The notes below the pieces were generated by a model. The model was not told where the DNA came from. It saw nothing but the letters and a program-made list of their open reading frames with translations, and made no database searches. Shown in pieces: positions 35,641 to 44,734 of a stretch of DNA of 64,000 nt. A program made the position numbers and the translations under genes. The stretch comes from Aureispira sp963837355. Lineage in GTDB: Bacteria > Bacteroidota > Bacteroidia > Chitinophagales > Saprospiraceae. The DNA is taken from assembly GCA_963837355.1 (NCBI GenBank), contig CAWIMY010000002.1:124001-188000 (forward strand). Reading direction: 5' to 3'. Positions within the stretch are counted from its first letter, which is position 1; each line of letters begins with the position of its first letter.

Positions 35641-36593
35641 CGGCAGATACTCTTTGTTTAGGCGATTCGGTGCAATTACAAGTACAAGGTGTCAACGCAC
35701 CCATTATTTGGTCGCCTGCGGCTAGCCTATCGAGTGCGACCAGTACAGCGCCTTGGGCTTTCCCGACCACGAACACTTGGTATCAAGTACAGCTCCTGCA
35801 AGGCGATTGCGCGGCAGTAGACAGCGTGTGGGTAGCGCTTCGCCCCGCCACCCTTATTCAAAGTTCGGATGTCACCTATTGCATAGGTGATTCTGCACAG
35901 CTATTGGCGACAGGCAACGCCACGGCCTATACTTGGAGTCCCTCTTTTGGATTGAGCAACGACAGCATTCCCAACCCTTGGACTAGCATCGGCAGCAGCC
36001 AACAATATCAAGTTATTGGCTACGGATTTTGCAACAGCGATACCGCTTATGCCAATATTAGCCTACAGGCACTTCCTACCTTACAAGTAGATACTGTCGT
36101 AACGGTCGCGCTTGGGCAGACCATCACCCTACAAGCCAACAGTAATGCCTCTGCTATTTTTTGGTCGCCTGCCACGGATTTATCTTGTTCTAATTGTTGG
36201 CAAACCGACTGGAAAGCCGATAGCGCACAGGTGTTTTATATTACCGCAATAGATGGGCTAGGTTGCTTAGTTGTGGATTCTATTCGGGTGTTAATTCAAA
36301 GCAATTGTGTGGCCGATTTGGTGTATGTGCCCAATGCTTTTAGTCCTGATGGAGACGGACAAAACGATGTACTATTCGCGCAGACAGGCAGCGTACAAAC
36401 CCTACTAGGTTTTCAAATTTATAACCGCTGGGGCGAATTGGTTTTTGAAACGCGTGACTTTACCCAAGGTTGGGATGGACGCTACAAAGGACAGGCATTG
36501 CCGCCCGATGTGTTTGGCTATGTTCTACAATTTGAATGCCCTCAATCGGGCGAAGTACTCCTCAAAAAAGGCAACATAACTATTTTGCGCTAA
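35490..36593 (+). CDS. C-terminal part of the giant PKD protein with gliding-type T9SS domain
   Basis: This frame continues the repeats (PNLSCRTCPTPIAQPSDSTW, DTLCLGDSVQLQVQG) and ends in a gliding-motility-associated C-terminal domain: YVPNAFSPDGDGQNDV, then FQIYNRWGELVFETRD, GWDGRYKG and DVFGYVLQF. That type B domain directs export through T9SS and retention at the surface. No start codon of its own is sensible. It belongs to the preceding frame and would give about 1820 residues after restoring one C near 35490. The preceding frame runs on in parallel to a stop at 35640. Confidence 0.85.
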   Translation, partial: PNLSCRTCPTPIAQPSDSTWYLVQYTNADNCPVQDSLQVQVIDTRFFQALAADTLCLGDSVQLQVQGVNAPIIWSPAASLSSATSTAPWAFPTTNTWYQVQLLQGDCAAVDSVWVALRPATLIQSSDVTYCIGDSAQLLATGNATAYTWSPSFGLSNDSIPNPWTSIGSSQQYQVIGYGFCNSDTAYANISLQALPTLQVDTVVTVALGQTITLQANSNASAIFWSPATDLSCSNCWQTDWKADSAQVFYITAIDGLGCLVVDSIRVLIQSNCVADLVYVPNAFSPDGDGQNDVLFAQTGSVQTLLGFQIYNRWGELVFETRDFTQGWDGRYKGQALPPDVFGYVLQFECPQSGEVLLKKGNITILR

Positions 36594-36681
36594 GCAATAG
36601 AGTTATTAAATACTACTTTCTTAATTATTTGCTAGAAAAAAGCCTCAAAGAGCCCTTTATCCTAATTTATTGTATGCAAAT

Positions 36682-36780
36682 TGTGAATAAACCTAAGTTA
36701 TCCACATTAATTTTGTGGATAGCTGTTTATAAGTGGATAAGCCTGACTTTTTCCTGTTGATCGACTATGTTTTATTCACA
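36682..36780. other. Cluster of five DnaA-box-like sites; candidate oriC
   Basis: Within 99 bases of an AT-rich convergent intergenic region there are three exact TTATNCACA boxes: 36682-36690 (minus, TTATTCACA), 36698-36706 (plus, TTATCCACA) and 36772-36780 (plus, TTATTCACA). Two more have one mismatch: 36714-36722 (minus, CTATCCACA) and 36732-36740 (minus, TTATCCACT). The right flank (36781-36830) is A/T-rich and could serve as an unwinding element. Such density is far above chance. A chromosomal origin is the leading reading; a DnaA-titrating site such as datA is the alternative. dnaA itself is not in the window. Confidence 0.6.
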
Positions 36781-36825
36781 CTGTTTTATAATCAAAAGAA
36801 TTACAAAAAATCAAAAATGTTCTTT

Positions 36826-37647
36826 TTAATCCTTCATTGGGGCAATTTCTAGGGTCAATTGGTTGCTACTACTGCCCTTTACCAATTTGATTAAACGCCA
36901 CTGTCCGCGCAACAATTGGACAATTCCAAACTGTACAGAGGTATTTAAGGCTTGTGCCCAATACTTGGCTGCCGCTTGCAATACCGCCACTTCTTCCTTG
37001 ATTTTAGCTTTGTTGTGCCCTAGTTTTTCAATGTCTTGGGTGAGGTGTTGTAACAAAACCAGCTCCCCATTTTCTAAGTGTAATAACAAATCTACGGTAC
37101 CTGAATAATAGCGTTGGGTATCGGTATTGCCGTAGCGAAAGTCCTTGTATTTCTCGATTTGTTTAATAGGAAAACGGTCGTTTAAGCTTTGGTAAAACTT
37201 GCTGCTGTATTGTAGCCATTGTGCCGCCGTCCAGTAGTCTTGCAGCTCGTGCTGCTCCAACAAATTGCGCGCCATTGCCAACCGTTTTTCCTCGGCAAAG
37301 CTGGTCGGTTGATCCGCCTGTACAAACGTCGCTAAGACGGGCTGCACCTCTGCAAAACTCAGTTCTTCGGCCTCCAAATGCGGCAGTAATTTGCTAAAAG
37401 ATCGGGATGCCCCCAAGGTGAAATCTAAGTTTGGAAATAGGCTTTGTGCCTGCTCAATAACAATCGTTTGGAAATGGTCTTCAGAACCTGCCCGCTCCTC
37501 TAAATAAGGGATAGCTTTCGGTACCATTAAGGTAGTAGCACGATTGACTTCGTAATGGTAAGATTTGATGAACATAGGGATAGGCCGATCTTTCCAATCC
37601 CAGCCACTATGTTCTCCGTAGTTTCTAGGGTTATTCGGCAGTCTCAT
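36826..37647 (-). CDS. Degenerate PD-(D/E)XK-nuclease-like partner of the helicase
   Basis: A 273-residue protein whose C-terminal half has the layout of an AddB/RecB-type nuclease domain (YYSGTVDLLLHLENGELVLLQH then Lys/Glu-rich helices). Where family members read I-D-x(n)-D-Y-K-T, this protein reads LLQHLTQ, so the acidic/Lys pair is absent. It overlaps the helicase stop by 17 bases and is surely co-translated. It may be an inactive subunit that helps load or hold the helicase. A later start at 37575 (MFIKSYHY) is possible. The family call is tentative. Confidence 0.5.
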   Translation of the reverse strand: MRLPNNPRNYGEHSGWDWKDRPIPMFIKSYHYEVNRATTLMVPKAIPYLEERAGSEDHFQTIVIEQAQSLFPNLDFTLGASRSFSKLLPHLEAEELSFAEVQPVLATFVQADQPTSFAEEKRLAMARNLLEQHELQDYWTAAQWLQYSSKFYQSLNDRFPIKQIEKYKDFRYGNTDTQRYYSGTVDLLLHLENGELVLLQHLTQDIEKLGHNKAKIKEEVAVLQAAAKYWAQALNTSVQFGIVQLLRGQWRLIKLVKGSSSNQLTLEIAPMKD

Positions 37648-40120
37648 CTCCTTTGTGAAAAACCCGATTGAGCCACTTCGTCGGTTTCTTAGGAGCCGTT
37701 GGAAAAATCAAATAATCCCGTGCGCGGGTAATGCCAACATACATTAATCGGGCTTCTTCGGCCAACGCCTCTTGCTTGGCTTGGATGCGGTCAGGGTGCT
37801 CATTGACAGTTTCTTCTAGAATTGTCTTTTGTTTTTGATCGGCATAGGGATTGATCCAATAGCAAAGAACACGGTCAGCAAGGGGTCGTTTAATGTCGAT
37901 GGGCTCGTCTGTAGTACGCACAATTCTAAAGCCCCAAATATTTTCTCGCAAGTTATCGGTCAAGCTGTGGCAAATCACCACGGGCCATTCTAGCCCCTTA
38001 CTCTTGTGATACGTTAAGACATTAACGGCATCTTTTCCCGCGCCTTTTCCTTGTTCATCCAAGCCCTCTTTGGCAAGCGCCTGTAGCCATAATAAAAAGC
38101 CGCCCAAGGTAGCGGCAGTGTGCAAGCGTTGGCAAGCCGCTTCATAATCTAACGCCAATTTACGCAACGCATCAATGTTGTCTAAGCGCTGTTGCTCGTT
38201 GCCCCAAGCCGCTATTTTTCGGCGCAAATCCAGTTGTTCAATAACACTATTGACAATCTCCGTTGTAGACAGCTCTCGGCTTTTATAGCGTAGAATCTGT
38301 AATTCGAGAATGTCCTTGTTCTCATGCCCCCATGCTTCTTTGCCTTCGCGCGTAGCTTTCTCCAAGGTTTCTAAGTAGCCCAAGCGATTGGAAATAATTT
38401 CCTCAATGGATTTTTCTTGCGTCAACAATAAGATTTCGGCAATGGCCAAGGCATCGTGCTTGTTGAGAATATAGCGTAGACATGCCGTTAATAGACTTGC
38501 TTCGGCTGTTTGCAAGAGCCCCTCTCTAGAAATAGAAGCCTTTAAGCCTTCTTTGTTGAGGGCGGTGGCCATCGTTTGGCATAAGTGATTGGAGCGGCAT
38601 AGCACGGCAATATCTCCTGCTTCTAAGGGGCGCAAGTCATTGGAACCTTTGATACGCACCTGCCAGTTTTCTTCTAGAATTTCTCCAATTCGGTTGGCAA
38701 TGCACTGCTCCATCCAAGGCGAACCAGGCATACGGTTGCCTTCATATTCAAAATGCCAATGTTGGTTGGCCGTGCCCAATGCCGTGGCTTCCTTCTCTTT
38801 AACAAAACGTGGGGCCGTTTCTAAGGCGATGTGGTTGGGATCAATTTGTCCCTCAAAAGCTTTTGTAAACAAGCCGTTTGAGAAGTTGACTAAATCCTCC
38901 CGCGAACGCCAAGAGTTGGGCAAATTTTCAATCTCCTTCGTGCTGTTTACTACGGCCTTCATCAAATCAGGTGCTGCCCCTCTAAAGCCATAGATAGACT
39001 GCTTGGGATCACCTACCCAGATGGATTGGTTGGCAATATCGCTTAGGCGCAAAAAGATTTCGAGTTGTATGGGATTGGTATCCTGAAATTCATCAACCAG
39101 CAACAGGTCAATTTCATTGCGCAAGACTTCTTGTACAAAATCGTTGTCGAGCAACTTTAAGATCAACACTTCCATGTCGATGTAATCAATCAGGCCACGT
39201 ACTTTTTTGTAATCTTCGTATTCTGTGAGCACAGCAATAGCCGTATCAAACAGCAGGGTGACATAGTTTTCAATGTGCGCGTGAAAATCGGGATGTTCGA
39301 TATGCGTAGCCGCAAAAGCTTGTAATTCTTCGACATCTTCGCGACACTTTTTGGGCGGCTTTAATTTAGTAATACTTGCCCAATCATACCAGTTGAGATC
39401 GCCCCTGCTTTTGAGGTGGTTGTGCATTCCACGCAATTTGGACAGCAGTGTATTTTTGGCTTTGGTACTGTCGTCGTTTTCTTCTACGTCATTAATCGTT
39501 TGCTGGAGTAGGCGCTGTAATTCGCTGTTAAAATACTGCCCTGATTTTTCACTAGGGGCAGGCAACAATCCGAAAAAGCTGTCGATAGAATAGCGTTTGC
39601 TTTCTTCGAGCGTTTCCAGACCAAAGTTGTTGGAGCGCGCCAAATCGGTCAGTTGTTTGAGGTCGCGGCGCCAATCGCGGCGGTTTTGGGCACTCTTGTT
39701 AAAGCCCAATTTTTCGCCCAAGACTTCTATTTCTTGAATCCGCTCTAGCGAAATCACATTGGCCAAGGAGCGGTTAAAAATACTTTGTTGATCGGTATCC
39801 GCGACAATATCAACTTCGGGCGACACGCCTGCCTCAAAGGCAAACCGCTTCAAGAGTTGCACGCCAATGGCGTGTACCGTCCCAATCATAGCATTGCCCA
39901 ACTCATCCGCTTGGGTGGTGAGGTCTTTTTCTAACAGCTTGATGCGCACACGCTCTTTTAGCTCGGCAGCGGCTTTGTTGGTAAAGGTCGTAGCAATGAT
40001 GCCCGATGCGCGAACAGCTGCCGCTTGACCGTCTTTGGGACTCAATAGAGCTGCCATTTTTTCGGTCAAGGTGTGGGTTTTACCACTGCCTGCGCCCGCT
40101 GATATTATCTTCAAATCCAT
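37631..40120 (-). CDS. UvrD/RecB-type superfamily 1 DNA helicase
   Basis: An 829-residue ATP-dependent DNA helicase. The SF1A motifs appear in order: Walker A SAGAGSGKT (residues about 7-15), motif Ia TTFTNKAAAELKERV, motif II LLVDEFQDTNP, motif III GDPKQSIYGFRGA, motif V LTYHKSKGLEWPVVI and motif VI YVGITRARDYLIF. It resembles AddA/RecB helicase parts more than UvrD itself. It lacks a C-terminal nuclease domain in the same chain; the next gene resembles that missing part. Start MDLKIISAG at 40120 fits the family. DNA double-strand end processing is a reasonable inference. Confidence 0.88.
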   Translation of the reverse strand: MDLKIISAGAGSGKTHTLTEKMAALLSPKDGQAAAVRASGIIATTFTNKAAAELKERVRIKLLEKDLTTQADELGNAMIGTVHAIGVQLLKRFAFEAGVSPEVDIVADTDQQSIFNRSLANVISLERIQEIEVLGEKLGFNKSAQNRRDWRRDLKQLTDLARSNNFGLETLEESKRYSIDSFFGLLPAPSEKSGQYFNSELQRLLQQTINDVEENDDSTKAKNTLLSKLRGMHNHLKSRGDLNWYDWASITKLKPPKKCREDVEELQAFAATHIEHPDFHAHIENYVTLLFDTAIAVLTEYEDYKKVRGLIDYIDMEVLILKLLDNDFVQEVLRNEIDLLLVDEFQDTNPIQLEIFLRLSDIANQSIWVGDPKQSIYGFRGAAPDLMKAVVNSTKEIENLPNSWRSREDLVNFSNGLFTKAFEGQIDPNHIALETAPRFVKEKEATALGTANQHWHFEYEGNRMPGSPWMEQCIANRIGEILEENWQVRIKGSNDLRPLEAGDIAVLCRSNHLCQTMATALNKEGLKASISREGLLQTAEASLLTACLRYILNKHDALAIAEILLLTQEKSIEEIISNRLGYLETLEKATREGKEAWGHENKDILELQILRYKSRELSTTEIVNSVIEQLDLRRKIAAWGNEQQRLDNIDALRKLALDYEAACQRLHTAATLGGFLLWLQALAKEGLDEQGKGAGKDAVNVLTYHKSKGLEWPVVICHSLTDNLRENIWGFRIVRTTDEPIDIKRPLADRVLCYWINPYADQKQKTILEETVNEHPDRIQAKQEALAEEARLMYVGITRARDYLIFPTAPKKPTKWLNRVFHKGDETAE

Positions 40121-40172
40121 TCTTTCTCTTTCCTTTCTTTGTACAAGTGCGCGGTTTATTTGGCGCACCTTA

Positions 40173-43100
40173 TCAATTCATACGGCCTGCTACTACACAG
40201 GTCTTTTTGAAACGGAGAATACTGCCGTCGGGACGATACAACTCTATGGTTAGCAAATGAATGCCCAGTCGCGCTTTTTGTCCTTCGTCGGTTGTTCCAT
40301 CCCATTGTAAACTGCCTTCGCGCTCTAGTAATTCCCCGTTGACCAAGTTTTTAACGAGGCGGCCTGTCGCATCATAAACGTCAATATTAGCGACATACCC
40401 TAAATCATCCACATTATAATTAATTAATAGGAAATCTTGGTAGCCATCGCCGTCAGGAGACAACATATCCACAGGCAATTGAATTAAATCACTTCCTGAA
40501 AATTCATTGGTTAAGAAAACAGAATTTTGATAAGCAGGCGTGGCGTAACCGACGGTGCTGGCCGCTGAGTGCCAATTGTTGCGGTCATTGGTAGGCGCAT
40601 CCATGTCAATGCGCTCTAAAGAAACGCCGTTTTTATCGTCAATTAAGGGAGAATGAAAATCTTCCTCGTAATCAAATTGATCCAATACCTTGACCAAATA
40701 GGCCACTTGTGGATTGCCAAATTGATCAAAATAGATCGAATCATAAGCGGCATACAAGAATACAGAGCCTTCCTTATCAGCAAAAGTAGGCAACCTATTT
40801 TCTATAAAATTATCAGGATTGGGCGTGCTGTACTGACTGCGAACTTGATTGGCCTCTTCTGTAATAACCAAGTATTCATTGGGAAAAATCAACCAATCCA
40901 CATCAATAGGACGGGTTTGTAAAGTAGTGGTATTGTCCAAATCACCATCAATCACGACGGCATTAGAAACCACTAAATCAGCGGCATTAATAATTTTATT
41001 AGAGCGGTTGTAGAGTTCTATAAAGTCCTCGCCGCCCGTTACAGGATTGAATAAGATTTCATTCAAAATCAAATCCCCCGATACAATGGGTTCAGGCAAA
41101 GCAAAACGCGCGGTATTTTTGAGCGCAATAGGGTTCCCCACACAATCGGTCAGCGCACTTTTCATCGTTACCGTGTAGCTAGTCCCTCCTCTCAATGGTT
41201 GGTCTAGGCTCAAAATAACACTGTTATAAAACGGTAATTCTATCAGAACGCCAATTACATTAAGTCCTCCTGTAAGGGTATAATTATCTGGATTGATGGC
41301 TGCCGTATCGTCCAAGGCTTCGGAAAAATACACCCGAATGGTACTGGAATCTAACGGAAAAGCACGCAAGGCATCGGGCGATTGTTGATCGGGCGAGGCA
41401 TCCAGCACCGAGTTGGGGGCAGACGGCGTACCACCAAGTAGATTTTCACAAGCGCGCCAGTTACTGGCTCCTTCACAAGGGCGCGCTGGATTGATCCGCT
41501 CCAAAGACCAACCGCCATCGTCTTTGTCCGCATTTTGATACCAAAATAATTCGTACGCCACCGCGTCAATCACCTCCCCTGTCGGGTCAATCAACAACAA
41601 CTCATCGCTGGTATTCAAATCGGGAAAAGTAGCCAAAGCCAAGGTATTGCCAAAAGTGGCTAGAGTGGGATCACCACTTTTATACAAGGTCACATACTCC
41701 CCTGGACGCAACACAAAAAACGGCAAGCTACTGACCACTGAAGAAGCATCGGTAAACGAAAAATCCTCTAAATTAAACGTCTTATTACTGCGGTTATACA
41801 GCTCCACATACTCGGTTTCGGGCAGGCCGACAGGTGGATTGGGATCGGCCATGATTTCATTGATGATAATGTCGTAATGGGCGGCGGCTCCTGCTTCAAA
41901 ATAGGTAAAATCTACGCTGTTGCTAGCAAGTGGGTTGCCCACACAATCTTCTAAATTACTTAGCGTAATGGTGTATGTCGTTTGGTCAACCATGTTGGCG
42001 CTCAAGGTCAAGACCACTTCTTTTGCCGAAAGGCGAATAACGGTAATAATATTTGCGCCATTGTTGATGCTGTAATTACTGGTTTGGCTGGCGAGGGTCG
42101 TATTGAGAATGTCGTCAAACTCCAGTAGAATTTGATTCGTGCCGAACTGTCGCGTGCTGCTAACCCCCAAAGGCGTATTATCAGGCGTATTGTCCAGCAC
42201 TAAGTTGACGCTGCCAGGGGTGCCGCCTGCTGCCGCAACAGAAGCCGTCCAGTTATCGCCGACCTTACACAACAAATTGGGATTAATCAATTCCATGCTC
42301 CAGCCACCATCTTCTTTACTGTCGTCGTTGTACCATTCTTCGTCGTATACCAAACTATCCAAGGTTTCGCCATTATCATTGTACAATTGCAACAGCTCGC
42401 CGCTATTGGTCAAACTCAAACTATTAATCGGCACCACAATACCGTAACCGCTCAGGAGCGGAGCATCAGCTGCCGCGCAAATAATGGCGTATTCGTTGGG
42501 ACGCAAGACTTGGCGCGGCAGAACATGGTTGCTACTTTCGTATAAAATATAATTGTGGAGGTCTAAGTTTTTGGTAGAATTATTATACACTTCTACATAT
42601 TCCACCTCAGGCAAGCCCACCACAGGACTGGGATCAGCCATAATTTCTGTAATGATTAATTCGTGGTAACTAGCGCGTTGAATGTTGATAAAATCAAAGG
42701 AATCTTGCGCATTGCTGGTTACATTGCCTGTACAATCGGTCAGCCCGTTAACGGTAACGGTATAGCGGGTGCCGTCGAGCATTGGACTTCCCAAACTCAA
42801 GTTTACCGTGCTGGCTCCTATGGTCGCCGCAAAGGTGACGCTGTTGTTGTTAATGCTATAATTACTGGGATTGTTGGCCGTGTTGTTCAGTAGTTGGTCA
42901 AATTCTAAGATAACAGTAGTAGCATTAGAAAAAGTAGCACTGACCAAGGCAGGCGCTTGCGTATCGGGGGTGTTGTCATAGACCGAATTCTGTTGGCCAG
43001 GGCTGCCGCCAATGGTAGCGATAGCCGCTCTCCAATTGCTTGCCCCTTCACAAACCAAGCTGGGATTAATCAATTCCAACGACCAGCCCCCATCTTCTTT

Positions 43101-44408
43101 TGCCACATCTTGATACCAAGACAAATTGTACTCCACACTGTCTATGGTTTGCCCTGCTACTGTTTTGAGACGCAATAACTCCCCGCCATTCGAGAGCGAG
43201 AGCGAGCCCAAATCCAAGGTGGTGCCATAAGCCGCATAATCGGCGACATTGCCACTTGCGGTTAAAATCACGATGGAATCAGGCGCTAAAATAAAGCTCG
43301 GTAAGCTTTTATCTGAGCCATCGTTGAAGACCAGACTAGCCAAGTCAATGTACTTGTTAGAACGATTGAGCAATTCTACAAATTCACCATTGGGCAACCC
43401 TACTACAGGAGTGGGGTCAGGTAATAATTCATTGATAATAATGTCTTGTAAGGCCGCCCCTTGGATATTAAAATAAACAAAAGAAGCCGTCGTGGCGCTA
43501 GCCGCATTGCCATTGACATCTTCTACCCCGTTGACCGTGGCCGTATAGGATTGGGCGCTGACCAAAGCCGTTGTCGTCAGATGGACTAAGGTTGGATCAA
43601 CGGCATCTAGTTGGGCGCTGTTGACGGTGATGCCATTGTCTATGGTATAATTAGCGGCGTTGTTGGCAGTAGTGGCCGCTACAGGCTCGTCAAAGGTCAA
43701 ATCAACTTGCGTCCCACTCAACGCCGTAGCATTACTCAACGTAGGGGGCAACACATCAACAAAAAGTGGTGCTACACGCACATTATCATAAAAAAACTTG
43801 TCCCCTCTAGTAGTGGTATATTGAGCCAAAAATCCAAAATGGCTGCCTGTCGGATGGGTAGCATCCGTAAACGTACCTTCTAGCGTATAAGCCGTGCCTC
43901 CACTGTAATCGGCAAATACTTCCCACAAGCCTAAGGAGCTGCGAATAATGCGAAAACTGGCAGCAGGGCTATTGGCTACGGCACCATTGGTTCCCCCAAA
44001 AATCAGGGTGCGGTTGCCGCCATCTAGGCGATAGATTTCTATCGAATCAGTACTTCCGCTAGCTCCTATTTGCAAATAATAACCCTCGCTAACTACCGTC
44101 AAATCACTTTGATCAGCTTGCAAAAACACTTGTGTTTGGTTGGAGGTGGAGGGGTCAAAATCTAAGCGTAGGTAAAATTCCCAATGCGCGGTGTCTTGGA
44201 TTGCGGCAGCCGTACTCAAATAGGAGGTGCCTGAATTACCCAAATCGTTGCTTTGCAACTCCCCTGCGGTCACTAGGAATTGAGGCGTAGAGCCAAACCA
44301 AACAGGGTTATTAGTAAAATCCCCATCGGAAAAATCATCTTGCAAAATTTGAGCGATAGACAATTGCCCCAAGGTGAGCAGCAAAAACAGTAGCGTAAAA
44401 ACTTTCAT
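40173..44408 (-). CDS. Giant lamin-tail-domain surface protein (T9SS cargo)
   Basis: A 1411-residue secreted protein. A signal peptide (MKVFTLLFLLLTLGQLSIAQ) is followed by a concanavalin-like region (about 20-215). Then four long repeats alternate an Ig-like domain (for example LTFDEPVAATTANNAANYTI) with a lamin-tail domain (DIIINELLPDPTPVVGLP or HELIITEIMADPSPVVGLP, then EFVELLNRSNK). The C-terminus, LSPDGDGYQDFLLINYN and VANIDVYDATGRLVKNL, looks like a FlgD/T9SS-type sorting domain. Such proteins are surface-exposed and may bind DNA or act as adhesins, but no activity is shown. The repeats share near-identical phrases, implying internal duplication. Confidence 0.85.
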   Translation of the reverse strand: MKVFTLLFLLLTLGQLSIAQILQDDFSDGDFTNNPVWFGSTPQFLVTAGELQSNDLGNSGTSYLSTAAAIQDTAHWEFYLRLDFDPSTSNQTQVFLQADQSDLTVVSEGYYLQIGASGSTDSIEIYRLDGGNRTLIFGGTNGAVANSPAASFRIIRSSLGLWEVFADYSGGTAYTLEGTFTDATHPTGSHFGFLAQYTTTRGDKFFYDNVRVAPLFVDVLPPTLSNATALSGTQVDLTFDEPVAATTANNAANYTIDNGITVNSAQLDAVDPTLVHLTTTALVSAQSYTATVNGVEDVNGNAASATTASFVYFNIQGAALQDIIINELLPDPTPVVGLPNGEFVELLNRSNKYIDLASLVFNDGSDKSLPSFILAPDSIVILTASGNVADYAAYGTTLDLGSLSLSNGGELLRLKTVAGQTIDSVEYNLSWYQDVAKEDGGWSLELINPSLVCEGASNWRAAIATIGGSPGQQNSVYDNTPDTQAPALVSATFSNATTVILEFDQLLNNTANNPSNYSINNNSVTFAATIGASTVNLSLGSPMLDGTRYTVTVNGLTDCTGNVTSNAQDSFDFINIQRASYHELIITEIMADPSPVVGLPEVEYVEVYNNSTKNLDLHNYILYESSNHVLPRQVLRPNEYAIICAAADAPLLSGYGIVVPINSLSLTNSGELLQLYNDNGETLDSLVYDEEWYNDDSKEDGGWSMELINPNLLCKVGDNWTASVAAAGGTPGSVNLVLDNTPDNTPLGVSSTRQFGTNQILLEFDDILNTTLASQTSNYSINNGANIITVIRLSAKEVVLTLSANMVDQTTYTITLSNLEDCVGNPLASNSVDFTYFEAGAAAHYDIIINEIMADPNPPVGLPETEYVELYNRSNKTFNLEDFSFTDASSVVSSLPFFVLRPGEYVTLYKSGDPTLATFGNTLALATFPDLNTSDELLLIDPTGEVIDAVAYELFWYQNADKDDGGWSLERINPARPCEGASNWRACENLLGGTPSAPNSVLDASPDQQSPDALRAFPLDSSTIRVYFSEALDDTAAINPDNYTLTGGLNVIGVLIELPFYNSVILSLDQPLRGGTSYTVTMKSALTDCVGNPIALKNTARFALPEPIVSGDLILNEILFNPVTGGEDFIELYNRSNKIINAADLVVSNAVVIDGDLDNTTTLQTRPIDVDWLIFPNEYLVITEEANQVRSQYSTPNPDNFIENRLPTFADKEGSVFLYAAYDSIYFDQFGNPQVAYLVKVLDQFDYEEDFHSPLIDDKNGVSLERIDMDAPTNDRNNWHSAASTVGYATPAYQNSVFLTNEFSGSDLIQLPVDMLSPDGDGYQDFLLINYNVDDLGYVANIDVYDATGRLVKNLVNGELLEREGSLQWDGTTDEGQKARLGIHLLTIELYRPDGSILRFKKTCVVAGRMN

Positions 44409-44734
44409 ACAGTTGTGGATTGATAAGCGAAGTAGCAACGTTGGTTGGAGTGTCAAAATACGGAAAAATAAGCGGTCGAATGGGAACTAAAAGTTAATTT
44501 TTTATAGACTTATCGCCAATTGGATTATTCCAGCTGCTCGGTGAGTGGCCCGCTTGCTAAGTATTGTTCGAAAGCAAGCCCTTTTTACAGCAAAATCTCT
44601 CTATATTGGAGGGTATAAAAGAGCTAATTAATAGCCGTTATTACGAATGGAGTTGTATAAGGATTAAAAAGAGAGCTTTTTCCCTATAAGCCTATTCGTA
44701 ATAAGGTCTAGTACACCCAAAAATATTTTACACA
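44409..44734. other. Divergent region before asd
   Basis: No gene is seen in these 326 bases between the lamin-tail gene and asd. The notable element is a hairpin with a T-run (44552-44586), described separately. A TATTTTG-like sequence on the minus strand near 44453-44460 lacks one base of the -7 consensus. Confidence 0.4.
44552..44586 (+). terminator. Hairpin with T-run upstream of asd; possible attenuator
   Basis: gcttgct (44552-44558) pairs perfectly with agcaagc (44573-44579), followed by CC and five T. It has terminator form on the plus strand, yet no plus-strand gene ends before it. A transcript begun upstream and heading into asd (start 44735) would meet it first, so it may be an attenuator or the end of a small RNA. 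No leader peptide is recognised. Confidence 0.4.
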
